NCBI GenBank assembly: GCA_018667575.1
Contig: JABIUA010000089.1
Location: 1-40,254, forward strand
DNA length: 40,254 nt
Reading direction: 5' to 3'
Origin: Methanobacteriota archaeon
Lineage (GTDB): Archaea > Thermoplasmatota > Poseidoniia > Poseidoniales > Poseidoniaceae
The notes under the pieces are model-generated. The model was not told the DNA's origin. It did not search any database and was given only the letters and a program-made list of their open reading frames with translations. The position numbers were made by a program, and so were the translations under genes. Below are positions 1-9,180 of the stretch, one piece after another (position 1 is the first letter of the stretch; every line of letters begins with the position of its first letter).

Positions 1-2
1 CT

Positions 3-773
3 CTGATTTCACTACTTGAAAATCCCGAAACACCTACATTTACCGCCCCGCCATCATATAATGAGCAGAAATGGACCTTAGAGACCACTAGTGGCCAATT
101 AAAACTCACAATAACTTCTGATTCATACTGGGGTTTTGGACTTTTCAATTCCGGTTATTTGAACACAATTACACTTGAAGGACCGATAAATCTGAGAAGT
201 CGAATCATCTATGATTTGACATCTGCGCTGGCGTATAAGCCATGGGAATTCAAACACTTGAGTTCTGCTCGCAAATGGGTTAAGAGAAAATTTCCAGGAC
301 TGGATGAAAAGAAGAATCAAAATAACTGGTTAGAACTGATAGAATATTCTAATCAAAGATTCCAAGAAATAATTCAAGTAATGAAAGAAGCAAGAGAAAA
401 AGTATCTCAAAAGGTGAAAATTACTGAATCAACCGAATACTGGAATAAACAAAAGGCTGATGTTTCACTCGCTGCAGCAGATTTCGATTTGGAGTTAGCA
501 AAAGGAGCATTGGCAGATAATAATGCGCCGGCTGTTGAAAGAGCAATTGCAAGAATTGAAGCATCGTTAATTGAAGCAGACCCGGAGACTGGAGTTCATG
601 ACAATGAACAAAAGGAAGATTTAGAAAAACAACGAATTATCATTTCTGAAATAACCATGGATGATGGAAATCATTCTGAAGTTAATGTCGATTCAATTAA
701 CCAAATTAATTCTGTATCCTTCGAAGAAGACATTCCATTCGTCGATTTAACCATCGATTCAGAACAAGAATGA
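3..773 (+). CDS. Hypothetical protein, C-terminal part (cut by window edge)
   Basis: The reading frame is open from the first bases of the window, so the gene starts upstream and only its last ~256 residues are seen. A first Met-like codon (TTG at 159) is not a convincing start because the frame continues leftwards without a stop. The visible part has a Trp/Thr-rich stretch (probably beta strands), then a charged helical region of about 120 residues rich in Glu, Lys and Ala that could form a coiled coil, and an acidic tail. No transmembrane segment, catalytic motif or known family was recognised. It is followed by the Sec61-beta gene on the same strand after about 70 bp. That it is a real gene is well supported; its function is unknown. 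Confidence 0.75.
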   Translation: MISLLENPETPTFTAPPSYNEQKWTLETTSGQLKLTITSDSYWGFGLFNSGYLNTITLEGPINLRSRIIYDLTSALAYKPWEFKHLSSARKWVKRKFPGLDEKKNQNNWLELIEYSNQRFQEIIQVMKEAREKVSQKVKITESTEYWNKQKADVSLAAADFDLELAKGALADNNAPAVERAIARIEASLIEADPETGVHDNEQKEDLEKQRIIISEITMDDGNHSEVNVDSINQINSVSFEEDIPFVDLTIDSEQE

Positions 774-842
774 GTGATTTCAATATTCTACTAAGCCGCG
801 TCGCGTTGATAAAGGGGGGGCTACTCGGAAGGAATGGTCCAA

Positions 843-1034
843 ATGGCATCTAAGAAGAAATCCGACGGAAGTGGAATCCAGCAGGCTGCTGGTTTGATTA
901 GATATTTCGATGAAGAATCAGAAGATGCTTGGAAGATTACACCTTTCCAAGTATACGCTGCATGTATCTTCATTGGAACCTTCTTTTACCTTGTGAATCA
1001 AGGTGTTGTAAGTGCAATTTGGAATCTATTTTGA
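843..1034 (+). CDS. secG: Preprotein translocase subunit Sec61-beta (archaeal SecG)
   Basis: Small tail-anchored subunit of the SecYE-beta protein-conducting channel in the cytoplasmic membrane. The protein has the family layout: a Lys/Ser/Gly-rich disordered start, the conserved stretch SGIQQAAGLIRYFDEE, then KITPFQVYAACIFIGTFF, which opens a single C-terminal membrane helix. Length (63-66 residues) is normal for archaeal Sec61-beta. Two in-frame ATGs exist, at 834 and 843. The second is preferred because the purine-rich GGAAGG at 827-832 lies about 10 nt before it but only 1 nt before the first. It is monocistronic as far as can be seen, and its 3' end faces the convergent gene at 1044. Confidence 0.9.
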   Translation: MASKKKSDGSGIQQAAGLIRYFDEESEDAWKITPFQVYAACIFIGTFFYLVNQGVVSAIWNLF

Positions 1035-1048
1035 TTGAATAAATCAAA
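1030..1048. terminator. Inverted repeat between convergent genes
   Basis: TTTGATT (1030-1036) and AATCAAA (1042-1048) form a perfect 7-bp stem with a 5-nt loop. It spans the stop codon of the Sec61-beta gene and the end of the convergent gene. The position suits a bidirectional transcription end, but archaeal termination depends mainly on T-tracts, so the role is inferred. Confidence 0.3.
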
Positions 1049-1433
1049 GTGGCTTGATCATAATAATTTTATTTTCTTTTGTAGCCATGCGCTTAGCAAC
1101 TTGCATTGCTGTCTTCAGGTCAATAGTAGCACCAAGTGTCTTTTCACCTTCAGAGTCATGGACTATCAATCTATGAGTTAGATTTTGTAAAACGCCATCT
1201 TCTATTCTCTCAAATACCCAATGTTCATTTTCAATTCTTATCATTGCTGGGACATCGACTAATGGGCCCATCTGGTTACCAGTAACTGTTGTTCGTGCTT
1301 TCAATCCTCTCAAATCTCTGATTGGATTCCAAGTTCTCATGCGAACTGGGGCTCTTACTTTTCTTTTATTTTCTACTCCGTCTCTAAACGCTCTAGTCAT
1401 TAGGGTCCCATCCCTTGAAGTCATTGACTTCAA
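1044..1433 (-). CDS. Conserved hypothetical basic protein
   Basis: A 129-residue soluble protein of unrecognised family. The first ~50 residues are strongly basic (many Arg/Lys), and the rest looks like a compact alpha/beta domain with a Trp-Val-Phe-Glu core and a final helix (TAMQVAKRMATKENK). There is no signal peptide or membrane helix. Several in-frame Met codons near the start (residues 4 and 12) make the exact start uncertain. It lies 61 bp downstream of the polytopic membrane protein gene on the same strand and may be co-transcribed with it. The basic N-terminus would fit nucleic-acid or ribosome binding, but nothing seen proves this. Confidence 0.6.
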   Translation of the reverse strand: MKSMTSRDGTLMTRAFRDGVENKRKVRAPVRMRTWNPIRDLRGLKARTTVTGNQMGPLVDVPAMIRIENEHWVFERIEDGVLQNLTHRLIVHDSEGEKTLGATIDLKTAMQVAKRMATKENKIIMIKPL

Positions 1434-1494
1434 ACACAGGTTTGCCTATTCACTAATAAGAAGCGCGACAGAATCAAGGTTTAAAATACCGATT

Positions 1495-2892
1495 TCAAAC
1501 CATTTCGGCAGATTTCAATCGCTTGATGTGAAACTCAATACTCTTGCTGGCGAATAAACCTAACATCCAACCTGTAGCCAAGAAGCTCATCAAGGGCCAA
1601 TCGGTAGAGTAAGAGACAATTAGGATTGCTAAAGTCAAACACAATAATGGAATAATTGTGTAAAGTAAAGATGGTGATTGAACATCTGTTTCAATGAACC
1701 ACGGTTGAATCACACTAATAGCAAGCAATATCCAACTTGCTGGAAGTAAGAATAATGCGTATGGAGTAATCATGAATAGAATACTTGGAGTAAATATCAG
1801 CGACATCCTCAACCACCATATCTCCGGCCGAGATGCACCATCAAAGCCAAAATTCGGCAATATTAGAGAAATCGCCATGAAAATAACCATGCCAATCACC
1901 AACCAAATAGACTGTAAAATATATCCATTCCCTTGGTCAAATGGCTCACTATTTCTGAGGTAATTTGCTGTTATTAAAAATAGAAGAAGGCAATTAATTA
2001 CCAACTGGAAAGTCAACGAATTACTTCGACCCTCTCCATGTTGTAAATTTGCTTCAATCGATTTACTTGGTACTGTGATAAATGTCAAACCGATGGAATT
2101 GGATAAGAAAAATAGTAACATGGCAAAAGAACCGTCTTGGGAAATATTAGTCCACCAGGAATTAGTTGATTGGAGCGAATTTGATAACAAAAATATCATT
2201 ATTGGTAAGATTACATACATCTTCCATTTCGTTCTCTTTGAAAGGGTGTTTAGTCCTTGATCTGTTTGAGGAATCGTGGTGACTGCGAATAATTCACTAC
2301 TGACTAGAATCATGGCCCCTGTAGCGATTACTAGAATTGGTGAATAGATGCCAGTGGATGAATTAATAGTTTGTAAGGGCAGAGAATCTGGAGAATAATA
2401 AGAAGACTCCGGAAATAAGACCCAATACGAAACTAATGCACAAAAAGAAATGTATGTCATTATTCTATATTGAACCAGTTTTCTAATTTCTGCACTTGAT
2501 ATTGAAATACTCGGCAATTTATGACTCAAGAGGGCAAAACAAAGCAGGCCAAAAAGAATCATTTCTGAAGCGCCATCACCTGTAATCAGTAATTTCAAAT
2601 CTAAAAATTCAAAGTCGCCTGGCCCAAGTCTTTGGGCGATTTCTAAATATGACATGTCACGCTGTACAATGGTTCTTATACGGTTTAAAATCATAATTCC
2701 AACTACTATCAAAGGTCCAAATCGATGAATATTTAGGATTGACTTACCCACTGGTTGTGAGAATTTTTGACTATAAGATTCAATTTTTGAAGGAAGAAAC
2801 CATCCGACTAAAAGAAGTAGTAAAATTGGGAAGAGTAACGGTGCAGCATCCCCCAGCATATTCGAATCTAGGGGGCGAAAGCCCTTGAGCAT
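1495..2892 (-). CDS. Polytopic integral membrane protein, unknown function
   Basis: A 465-residue protein made almost entirely of hydrophobic segments. About 12 membrane helices can be counted, beginning with APLLFPILLLLLVGWFL near residues 16-32 and ending with a helix before the C-terminal FHIKRLKSAEM. No transporter, glycosyltransferase or respiratory-subunit motif was recognised. The loops contain few charged residues apart from an acidic stretch around residue 90. An alternative start at Met12 (position 2859) would leave more room for a promoter next to the divergent methyltransferase gene at 2931. Possible roles include a transporter or lipid/polymer-processing protein; none can be chosen from the sequence. 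Confidence 0.65.
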   Translation of the reverse strand: MLKGFRPLDSNMLGDAAPLLFPILLLLLVGWFLPSKIESYSQKFSQPVGKSILNIHRFGPLIVVGIMILNRIRTIVQRDMSYLEIAQRLGPGDFEFLDLKLLITGDGASEMILFGLLCFALLSHKLPSISISSAEIRKLVQYRIMTYISFCALVSYWVLFPESSYYSPDSLPLQTINSSTGIYSPILVIATGAMILVSSELFAVTTIPQTDQGLNTLSKRTKWKMYVILPIMIFLLSNSLQSTNSWWTNISQDGSFAMLLFFLSNSIGLTFITVPSKSIEANLQHGEGRSNSLTFQLVINCLLLFLITANYLRNSEPFDQGNGYILQSIWLVIGMVIFMAISLILPNFGFDGASRPEIWWLRMSLIFTPSILFMITPYALFLLPASWILLAISVIQPWFIETDVQSPSLLYTIIPLLCLTLAILIVSYSTDWPLMSFLATGWMLGLFASKSIEFHIKRLKSAEMV

Positions 2893-2930
2893 GGCGGAAG
2901 CAAGATAGAGAAGATAGCAAACCGACAGTC

Positions 2931-4709
2931 ATGGCCAATGCTGGTTGGGTGGAGGAAGACCTCGATGAAATCTCGAGGGCGTCTTGTTTAACCAAACTGG
3001 CTTTAGAACTTGGAATGGACCTTGAATCTTGGATAAATACTACTACGTCGCCTCTTCCTGAAACACTTAGAGTCACAAAATCTCGTAAAGATAGAGAATG
3101 GACTATTTTGGAATTAGAAAAAATGGGAGCGAAACCAATCTCTTGGATGCCAGATAATAGCGCTTGGCAAATGCCATTTTCTCGAGGCAAGGTTCCAGAA
3201 GGCTACAGTAAGAGAATTTTGACAATACTACATGATTCAGGAAGAATCACTCGTCAAGAGGCTGCAAGTATGTTACCTGTAGAATTACTCAATCCAAAAG
3301 ACGGAGAGATGATCTTAGATCTATGTGCAGCCCCTGGTTCAAAAACCACTCAGTTAGCGGAAAAAATATTTCCTGAAGGTTTTGTAGTAGCAAATGAACC
3401 GGTGTCGGGAAGAGCAAATATGCTAATCTCAAATAGAGCTAGGCTCGCATTGCCAAATATTCTGATAAATCAGCAAGATGGCAGACATATTGGTAGAATC
3501 CCCCCTCCAGGGTTTGACGCAGTTCTTACCGATGTGCCGTGTACGGGAACTGCAACTACCCGTAAGAATCGTAAGATTTGGAAGAAGTGGACACCTAAAT
3601 CAAGCCGTGGATTATTCGAACTTCAAGTTTCAATAGTTTCAAGAGGCGCTAAACTGTTGAGACCTGATGGTAAACTAGTTTACTCGACATGTAGCATAGA
3701 TCCATGTGAAAATGAAGCAGTTGTCGCTGAAATTCTTCGTCAATGCCCATGGCTTGAATTGACTGATATCGATGAATCACTCGTTGATGGATTAGTCATG
3801 AAACCTGGCCTAAGTAAATGGAATATTCTTGATGAAAGTGGAGATAGAGTAGAACTAGGCGAAGAGTTGCCAAGACTACCTAATTTGAAACTCAAACATT
3901 TGTGTTCAGAAGATAGAGTCAAATTCGACCTCGAGTTTAATAACGAACTGGAAACTAAAATTTCTCAGGACCTAGTGAAATGTCGTAGACTACATCACAC
4001 CGATAATGATACTGGGGGCTTTTTTGTAGCAATATTTAGACATAAGCCCGAATCTACTCCTGAAGGAATTGCAAAGGCCTACATTCCAAAGCGGAAGCCT
4101 ATCGAAGGTTCTACTTGGGAACCGAAACTCATGGAACGCCCCAAGGCAAATCGGCATTCAGTATTCCTTGCTGATGAAGAAACGGTAAACCAAATATCTG
4201 AAGGATACCAAATCGATGCCAATAAATGGTCTTGGTGGAGCAGAGGAAAGAGATTAAACATAGCACCAAAATCTGTTGTCGATAGATTGTACAATCGCGT
4301 ATGTCCAAACAAAAGAGGAGATTTATGGCCTGCGGGTACATTCCATCCACTAAAGTTAATTCATGTAGGAATGCCAACTTTTGTTCAAAATAAAGGAACT
4401 TGGAGAACTAGGCAAGAAGCAATTCCTGCCCTAGAGTATGATTTAGGAAAAACTTGTATTGAGGTTGAAAAAGAAATTGCTATTCAAATGTTAGAAGGCT
4501 GGGTACCAACTGTTGAAGAATTTCAAGAAAAACTGGAGTTAGATGAATTGAGTGAAGGCCCGCTGCTACTGACTTGCCAACTTAGTGGGTCGGACTCCCT
4601 AATTTCTGCCTGGGCGGGAGTTAGAGTTAGTTTGATGATAAATACTCTTGAAAGAGATATACTCAGAGCAAAACTTGGAATTGAGTTTGAAAGTAAGAAT
4701 GGTGACTAA
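2931..4709 (+). CDS. NOL1/NOP2/Sun-family RNA (cytosine-5) methyltransferase
   Basis: SAM-dependent enzyme that methylates C5 of cytosines in tRNA or rRNA. The Rossmann SAM site is visible as LDLCAAPGSKTTQ (residues ~129-141). The two family cysteines are in DVPC (Cys204, motif IV) and YSTCS (Cys254, motif VI nucleophile). The N-terminal ~100 residues include the usual helical region leading to the GYSKR/DSGRITRQEAASMLP segment. At 592 residues it is much longer than typical archaeal Trm4 proteins (~310-450). The C-terminal ~300 residues, with several Trp-rich strands around 410-500, resemble the layout of eukaryotic Trm4/NSUN2, where a PUA-like domain follows the catalytic domain. It begins a plus-strand run; the next ORF starts 1 nt after its stop. 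The target base cannot be told. Confidence 0.85.
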   Translation: MANAGWVEEDLDEISRASCLTKLALELGMDLESWINTTTSPLPETLRVTKSRKDREWTILELEKMGAKPISWMPDNSAWQMPFSRGKVPEGYSKRILTILHDSGRITRQEAASMLPVELLNPKDGEMILDLCAAPGSKTTQLAEKIFPEGFVVANEPVSGRANMLISNRARLALPNILINQQDGRHIGRIPPPGFDAVLTDVPCTGTATTRKNRKIWKKWTPKSSRGLFELQVSIVSRGAKLLRPDGKLVYSTCSIDPCENEAVVAEILRQCPWLELTDIDESLVDGLVMKPGLSKWNILDESGDRVELGEELPRLPNLKLKHLCSEDRVKFDLEFNNELETKISQDLVKCRRLHHTDNDTGGFFVAIFRHKPESTPEGIAKAYIPKRKPIEGSTWEPKLMERPKANRHSVFLADEETVNQISEGYQIDANKWSWWSRGKRLNIAPKSVVDRLYNRVCPNKRGDLWPAGTFHPLKLIHVGMPTFVQNKGTWRTRQEAIPALEYDLGKTCIEVEKEIAIQMLEGWVPTVEEFQEKLELDELSEGPLLLTCQLSGSDSLISAWAGVRVSLMINTLERDILRAKLGIEFESKNGD

Positions 4710-4710
4710 T

Positions 4711-5874
4711 ATGAAAAAAATAGCCATATTGCTAGTAATCGCAATAATGGTAATTCCATCTATTAGTGCCGAAGATGAAAATTATACTGCTCATGCAAGA
4801 ATCACTATACCAAGTGCTGAACCAGTATCGACTATACTCTATGAGTGCTTCGTAGAAATAGATACTTCAGACACCAACTGTAATCAAGACCAGGATGAAA
4901 TTTCACTGTCATGGTGGACTTGGAGTGACCAAACAAATTCAGATTGGCCTGATGATGATGCTAAATCTCGTGCTAGTATTTACGACCTTGATTTGAATGA
5001 ATCATTTGACTCAATTTCCTACTCTAATCAACACTCTATGGAAATTGATGCTACCAATAACTCATCTAAAATCGTCGACTTAATGCCCATTATTGACTTG
5101 ACTGGAGAAGTCATTATTGCAGAAGGTGATAATGAAATATGGTACATTAGAATGCCTATTGAAATGACTCCTTTGTTCAATTTAACCGATGACACGTTAT
5201 TGTATATTTTCTTGAGTCAAAAGAATGCTGTCGACCAGCACGGCAGAGAAATAAATAACCTGATCTATGATATGAAACCTGAAGTCGGCTTTGGAATTAA
5301 AGCCGGAAATACAACAACTGTTGAGTGGATAATAAGTTCGGAGCACCTTGAGGCAGCAGGTGTAGACCTAGAGCAAAACCCATATGGATGGCAGTTAACT
5401 ATGGCATTCTTTGGTGCGATTGAAAGTGATAATAGTTCAGAACAATTACTCTCTTTGCATCAACTAGATCTACCAATTAAGTCACAAACAGTAGATTCTA
5501 CCTCATTCTATATCCCCACATTAATCGGTGTAGTGCTGGTTATAGTCTGTTATGCATTAGTATCCCTATCCTACAAAGCTGAAAGAGGCATGCCTAAGAT
5601 TTCATCGACTTGGAAAAATCCTACTACTCTTAATGTCGAGATTCAATCATTCTCTCAACGTATTGAAGTCAAATCGGTGAAAGTGGATTCACCTTGGAAG
5701 ATGAAAAATAATCCAAAGAGCAGATTTATTGAGCCTGAGCAAATTGTCAATATGGAATTACGTTTCAAAAATCATGAGCCAACTGGATGCCAGATTGGAA
5801 TTCAATTAGAAGTCGAAGAACTCGGAGCATGGACACAATATCTAATGATGGACAGTTCAAAATTAGATGAGTAG
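4711..5874 (+). CDS. Exported protein with signal peptide and C-terminal membrane anchor
   Basis: The start is placed at 4711, where MKKIAILLVIAIMVIPSISA gives a textbook signal peptide. Longer starts upstream would run into the methyltransferase gene, which ends at 4709. The mature part (~250 residues) is acidic, rich in Asp, Ser, Thr and N-x-S/T sequons, and looks like a beta-rich external domain. A hydrophobic helix, FYIPTLIGVVLVIVCYALV, lies near residues 270-290, and about 95 residues follow with a beta-rich, more basic composition. This predicts a type I membrane protein with a cytoplasmic domain. No family was recognised. Its last 8 bp overlap the Lrp/AsnC gene, so the two are translated from one message and may be functionally linked. 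Confidence 0.7.
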   Translation: MKKIAILLVIAIMVIPSISAEDENYTAHARITIPSAEPVSTILYECFVEIDTSDTNCNQDQDEISLSWWTWSDQTNSDWPDDDAKSRASIYDLDLNESFDSISYSNQHSMEIDATNNSSKIVDLMPIIDLTGEVIIAEGDNEIWYIRMPIEMTPLFNLTDDTLLYIFLSQKNAVDQHGREINNLIYDMKPEVGFGIKAGNTTTVEWIISSEHLEAAGVDLEQNPYGWQLTMAFFGAIESDNSSEQLLSLHQLDLPIKSQTVDSTSFYIPTLIGVVLVIVCYALVSLSYKAERGMPKISSTWKNPTTLNVEIQSFSQRIEVKSVKVDSPWKMKNNPKSRFIEPEQIVNMELRFKNHEPTGCQIGIQLEVEELGAWTQYLMMDSSKLDE

Positions 5875-6394
5875 TAGTCGAAGTGTTGAAGAATTAGAAG
5901 AGTTACCGAATGATGGTGCTGATATGGAACTGGATAATACCGACCGAGCAATTCTTCAAGCCCTCTTGAAAGACTCAAGAGCGAGTCAGAGGGAATTATC
6001 CCGAATCGTTGGGGTGGCACAAGGCACCATTACTAATCGTCTCAAAAGATTGGAAAATAATGGAGTTATCAGTGGATATAGTGTTGTACTTGATCCTGAA
6101 AGTGTTGGATGGACTATGACTATTATGGCGGGCTTATGTATTGCTAAAGGAAAAATGATTGATGTTCAACAAAAAATTGCGGCCGACTCAAGAGTATTCT
6201 CGGTATATGACGTAACAGGTGACTGGGACTCGATGGTACTGGCTAGAGTAAGAGATAGAGCCGACCTTGACGACTTAACAAAGACTGTTTTCACATTAGA
6301 AGGAGTGACTCGCTCGTTCACTCACGTCGTTCTAAACACTGTGAAGGAAGATGGCTTTGCTAAGCCTGCTCCAGATAAGAGCATGAATGAATAA
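5867..6394 (+). CDS. Lrp/AsnC-family transcriptional regulator
   Basis: DNA-binding regulator of the feast/famine family. Residues ~20-70 form the helix-turn-helix: LDNTDRAILQALLKDSRA followed by SQRELSRIVGVAQGTITNRL and the wing KRLENNGVISGY. Residues ~80-155 form the RAM ligand-binding/oligomerisation domain, including VFSVYDVTGDWDSMVLARVRD and the final strand before HVVLNTVKEDG. A short acidic N-terminal extension of about 20 residues precedes the HTH; a start at Met20 is an alternative. The gene overlaps the upstream membrane-protein gene by 8 bp and is 31 bp upstream of the subtilase gene, so these three may form one transcription unit. The effector (often an amino acid) is not deducible. 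Confidence 0.9.
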   Translation: MSSSRSVEELEELPNDGADMELDNTDRAILQALLKDSRASQRELSRIVGVAQGTITNRLKRLENNGVISGYSVVLDPESVGWTMTIMAGLCIAKGKMIDVQQKIAADSRVFSVYDVTGDWDSMVLARVRDRADLDDLTKTVFTLEGVTRSFTHVVLNTVKEDGFAKPAPDKSMNE

Positions 6395-6425
6395 GCCCTT
6401 TGAATGATGGGTTCTAGCCCCAATC

Positions 6426-8948
6426 ATGTCTTCTAGACTTAACCTGACATTTTTCGCGGCCTTAGCTATTCAAATGTTGATGATCGGGGCTACCGCTGCT
6501 CCACTCGCTGACGGCCTAAATCCGATGGGTGATTATGAAAAAATGGATAAATCTCTTAGAAATTCTTTGAGTTCCTCGTCAGAAGAAGAAATAATTCCTG
6601 TCATTTTCCAACTCAATTCCGAAGTGACCGCAGAAGATTTGGAAACACTGGAGAGTTTTGGTGCCTCAATACTTGGAGAAGCACCCTTAGTCGATGGCGG
6701 ACTGTTAGAAGCTTCAATTAGAGATATTAGAATCATTTCTAATTGGGAACGAGTCGAATATCTAGAACTGGATAGAATCCTAGATTTCTTCTATTTGCCT
6801 TCTGAGTGGGGCGGAGACCCAATCACTGAACCTGGAATATTGATGCATGAAACCACACACGTAGTCAAAGCAACCGATACTTGGGATAGAGTAATTATAT
6901 CGCCTTCTGGAGATATTGAGTATGATTCAGACCTAGCGTTCAGCGAGTGGGATGGCGATGGAACTGCAATAGTCGACCTCGATACCGGAGTTGATGCTGG
7001 ACATCCTGATTTCGATTATCTAGAACCTTGGACCGGTGAGAAAGTCATCTACTCAGCAAAATGGGATGGTATCTGGACAGAAACTCGTAATTCAGATACT
7101 TCATCAGGACACGGCACTCACGTTGGTGGTACAATTGCTGGAAACGGAGACGCTTCGGCTGGTAGAAGGGCAGGGGTTGCCAAAGGAGCACAAATGGTCG
7201 CCCTTGGCACTGGTGATGGCGCATCTATCTTTGCAGCAGAACAAGGACTAGAGTGGACATATTCTCATTCTATGCCAAGTCAAAATCAATATCACATTAG
7301 AGTTGTATCCAACTCTTGGGGAACGGATGGCGATTATGACCCGAATGGAGTTATTGCTCAAATGACTGATATGCTAACTTATGATAACGGCGTAGCAGTA
7401 ATATTTGCTGCATCGAACTCAGGTGGTAATGGAGGGGAGTGTTCAGGAGGACTCAAAACCAATGTGTACGCTAATACTCCTTCTGCAATATCTGTAGCAG
7501 CACTAACTCATGATGGTACGGCTGTGACCTCATTCTCATCACGTGGATGTATGAATCAACAGCACACATGGCCGGATGTTGGCGCACCTGGCAGAGATAT
7601 TTGGGCAACAGCACCAAGAGGTACAGCAATCGATGCAAGTACCAAACTGCAAGGAGATTTGTACTATATGGCAATCTCTGGAACTTCAATGGCGACACCG
7701 CATGTAGGAGGAATGGCTGGACTTATTATCGATATTGCACCGTCTTTAGGTGTTGCAGATTACCACAGAGACGACCATGATTTTGGAAATAGTTTAGTCG
7801 GCGGTGAAGGGACTGCTGCATATGGTCAATATGAGAATTGGAACGAAGAAAACTTCACCAGAGTACACGAACTGGAACTCATATTGGAATTGACAGCGAA
7901 CTATGAAGGAATGGCTAACTCCTGTGAAGATGGAAATGATGATGATGCATGCTCTGACATTCCTGAACAGTGTTATATCAGTGAAACTGGACAATGTCAC
8001 GATTGGCGTATCGGTCATGGATTAACAAATGTTGATGCTGCAGTTGCACTTGCTAGAACATTACAATTAATGAGAGATCAAGATGGAAATGGAATCGTAG
8101 ACCACCCTGAATATACTGTATGGGATGCTTGGGAAATCTATGAGGCTATGCTTGATGAACAAACTATCGAATTAGATACTGATAGAGTAAAACATTCCTG
8201 GAAAGGAGATTGGAATCATTTCAACAATGGAGACTCAGGCTCATTGTATTACACCGATGATTCTCATTATGTTTGGATTCCTAATGGTACAGATAGACTA
8301 GAAGCAATGTTTACTGCTACTGAATTTGAACTTGACTCATTACAAGTAGGTTCAATCCAGCTGGAAATTGATTTGGGCGATGATGGCAGTAATGACCAAG
8401 GACAAGGAAATCGAATTGCTGACACATGGTATTATGACTTAGACGTTGAACCTTCTCAATGGGGCAAGTGGGCGAGTTTTGATGTGTCTGGGCAAGCGAT
8501 GACATTCTTAGGAATCGTAGATGACCAAGAATTCTTTGAATCCAGAATCCCCTATACTGTCGACGTTATATTGACTCTAGAACTTGATTCAGTAATAGAT
8601 ATCGCATTTGAACAAAGATTGGACTTCTATTCAGATTTAGACCCTGCTACACCTTCAGATGACTACGATAGTTCAATGGATGGAATGCTGGTTTTTACTC
8701 GCAATGTCTACAACCAACAAGCCGTGGTCAAACTAATAACTCCAAAGGGTTCCACTGATGAATCTAGTACAGAAGGATTCTTTTCATCTCTGGGTGATAT
8801 GTTTGCTGAGCATGGCTTATTGATGGTCCTGTTTAGTCTATTCATCTTACTACCTGCAATCGGATTAGGATACATGATTCGCTCTTGGGAAAATCCTGAA
8901 GATGAAAAATCGTATTTGTTAGAAGCGGAATTAATCGATGAAGATTGA
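6426..8948 (+). CDS. Secreted, membrane-anchored subtilisin-like serine protease (S8)
   Basis: Extracellular endopeptidase, probably used to degrade protein at the cell surface. Residues 1-25 form a signal peptide. Residues ~55-115 resemble an inhibitor-I9-type propeptide. The catalytic triad is present: Asp186 in VDLDTGVDAGHPDF, His229 in SGHGTHVGG, and Ser421 in SGTSMATPH. An oxyanion-type Asn lies in the VIFAASNSGG segment. After the catalytic domain come ~350 residues with a Cys pair region (CEDGNDDDACSDIPEQC), a DxDxNG-like calcium-binding segment (DQDGNGIVDHPE) and a beta-rich domain. A C-terminal helix (GLLMVLFSLFILLPAIGLGYM) and an acidic tail anchor it. Its stop codon directly abuts the stop of the convergent gene at 8949. 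Confidence 0.92.
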   Translation: MSSRLNLTFFAALAIQMLMIGATAAPLADGLNPMGDYEKMDKSLRNSLSSSSEEEIIPVIFQLNSEVTAEDLETLESFGASILGEAPLVDGGLLEASIRDIRIISNWERVEYLELDRILDFFYLPSEWGGDPITEPGILMHETTHVVKATDTWDRVIISPSGDIEYDSDLAFSEWDGDGTAIVDLDTGVDAGHPDFDYLEPWTGEKVIYSAKWDGIWTETRNSDTSSGHGTHVGGTIAGNGDASAGRRAGVAKGAQMVALGTGDGASIFAAEQGLEWTYSHSMPSQNQYHIRVVSNSWGTDGDYDPNGVIAQMTDMLTYDNGVAVIFAASNSGGNGGECSGGLKTNVYANTPSAISVAALTHDGTAVTSFSSRGCMNQQHTWPDVGAPGRDIWATAPRGTAIDASTKLQGDLYYMAISGTSMATPHVGGMAGLIIDIAPSLGVADYHRDDHDFGNSLVGGEGTAAYGQYENWNEENFTRVHELELILELTANYEGMANSCEDGNDDDACSDIPEQCYISETGQCHDWRIGHGLTNVDAAVALARTLQLMRDQDGNGIVDHPEYTVWDAWEIYEAMLDEQTIELDTDRVKHSWKGDWNHFNNGDSGSLYYTDDSHYVWIPNGTDRLEAMFTATEFELDSLQVGSIQLEIDLGDDGSNDQGQGNRIADTWYYDLDVEPSQWGKWASFDVSGQAMTFLGIVDDQEFFESRIPYTVDVILTLELDSVIDIAFEQRLDFYSDLDPATPSDDYDSSMDGMLVFTRNVYNQQAVVKLITPKGSTDESSTEGFFSSLGDMFAEHGLLMVLFSLFILLPAIGLGYMIRSWENPEDEKSYLLEAELIDED

Positions 8949-9158
8949 TTACTCCTCTTCTTGTAAAGTAAGTGCTTGGAGATATTTACCACTTCCATAG
9001 GATACTCCGCCTTGTAGTACCCATCCCTCACAAATTAATTTCGATACTTGCGCAATAAGTCCTGACTTCTTATCCAAGAATTTCATATTCAAAGTACCGA
9101 ACTCTTTTGGTTCCAAAGTTTCATCTGAAATCACAGTATATTTCATGACAGTATGCAT
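8949..9158 (-). CDS. Small DUF1737-like protein
   Basis: A ~69-residue protein that starts at 9158 (MHTVMKYTV) or 9146 (MKYTV). A longer frame would run back into the methyltransferase gene, which ends at 9181. The pattern LIAQVSKLICEGWVLQGGVSYGSG followed by YLQALTL matches what I recall of DUF1737: a helix of the form E/QVxxLIxEGWxxxGG, then an F/Y-x-QA strand. The family is found in bacteria and has no assigned function. It is the last gene of the aceE-cutA-methyltransferase run on the minus strand and may be co-transcribed with the methyltransferase, 22 bp upstream. The family call is by pattern memory only. Confidence 0.6.
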   Translation of the reverse strand: MHTVMKYTVISDETLEPKEFGTLNMKFLDKKSGLIAQVSKLICEGWVLQGGVSYGSGKYLQALTLQEEE

Positions 9159-9180
9159 ATTCCACACTGTATAAAGAAAA

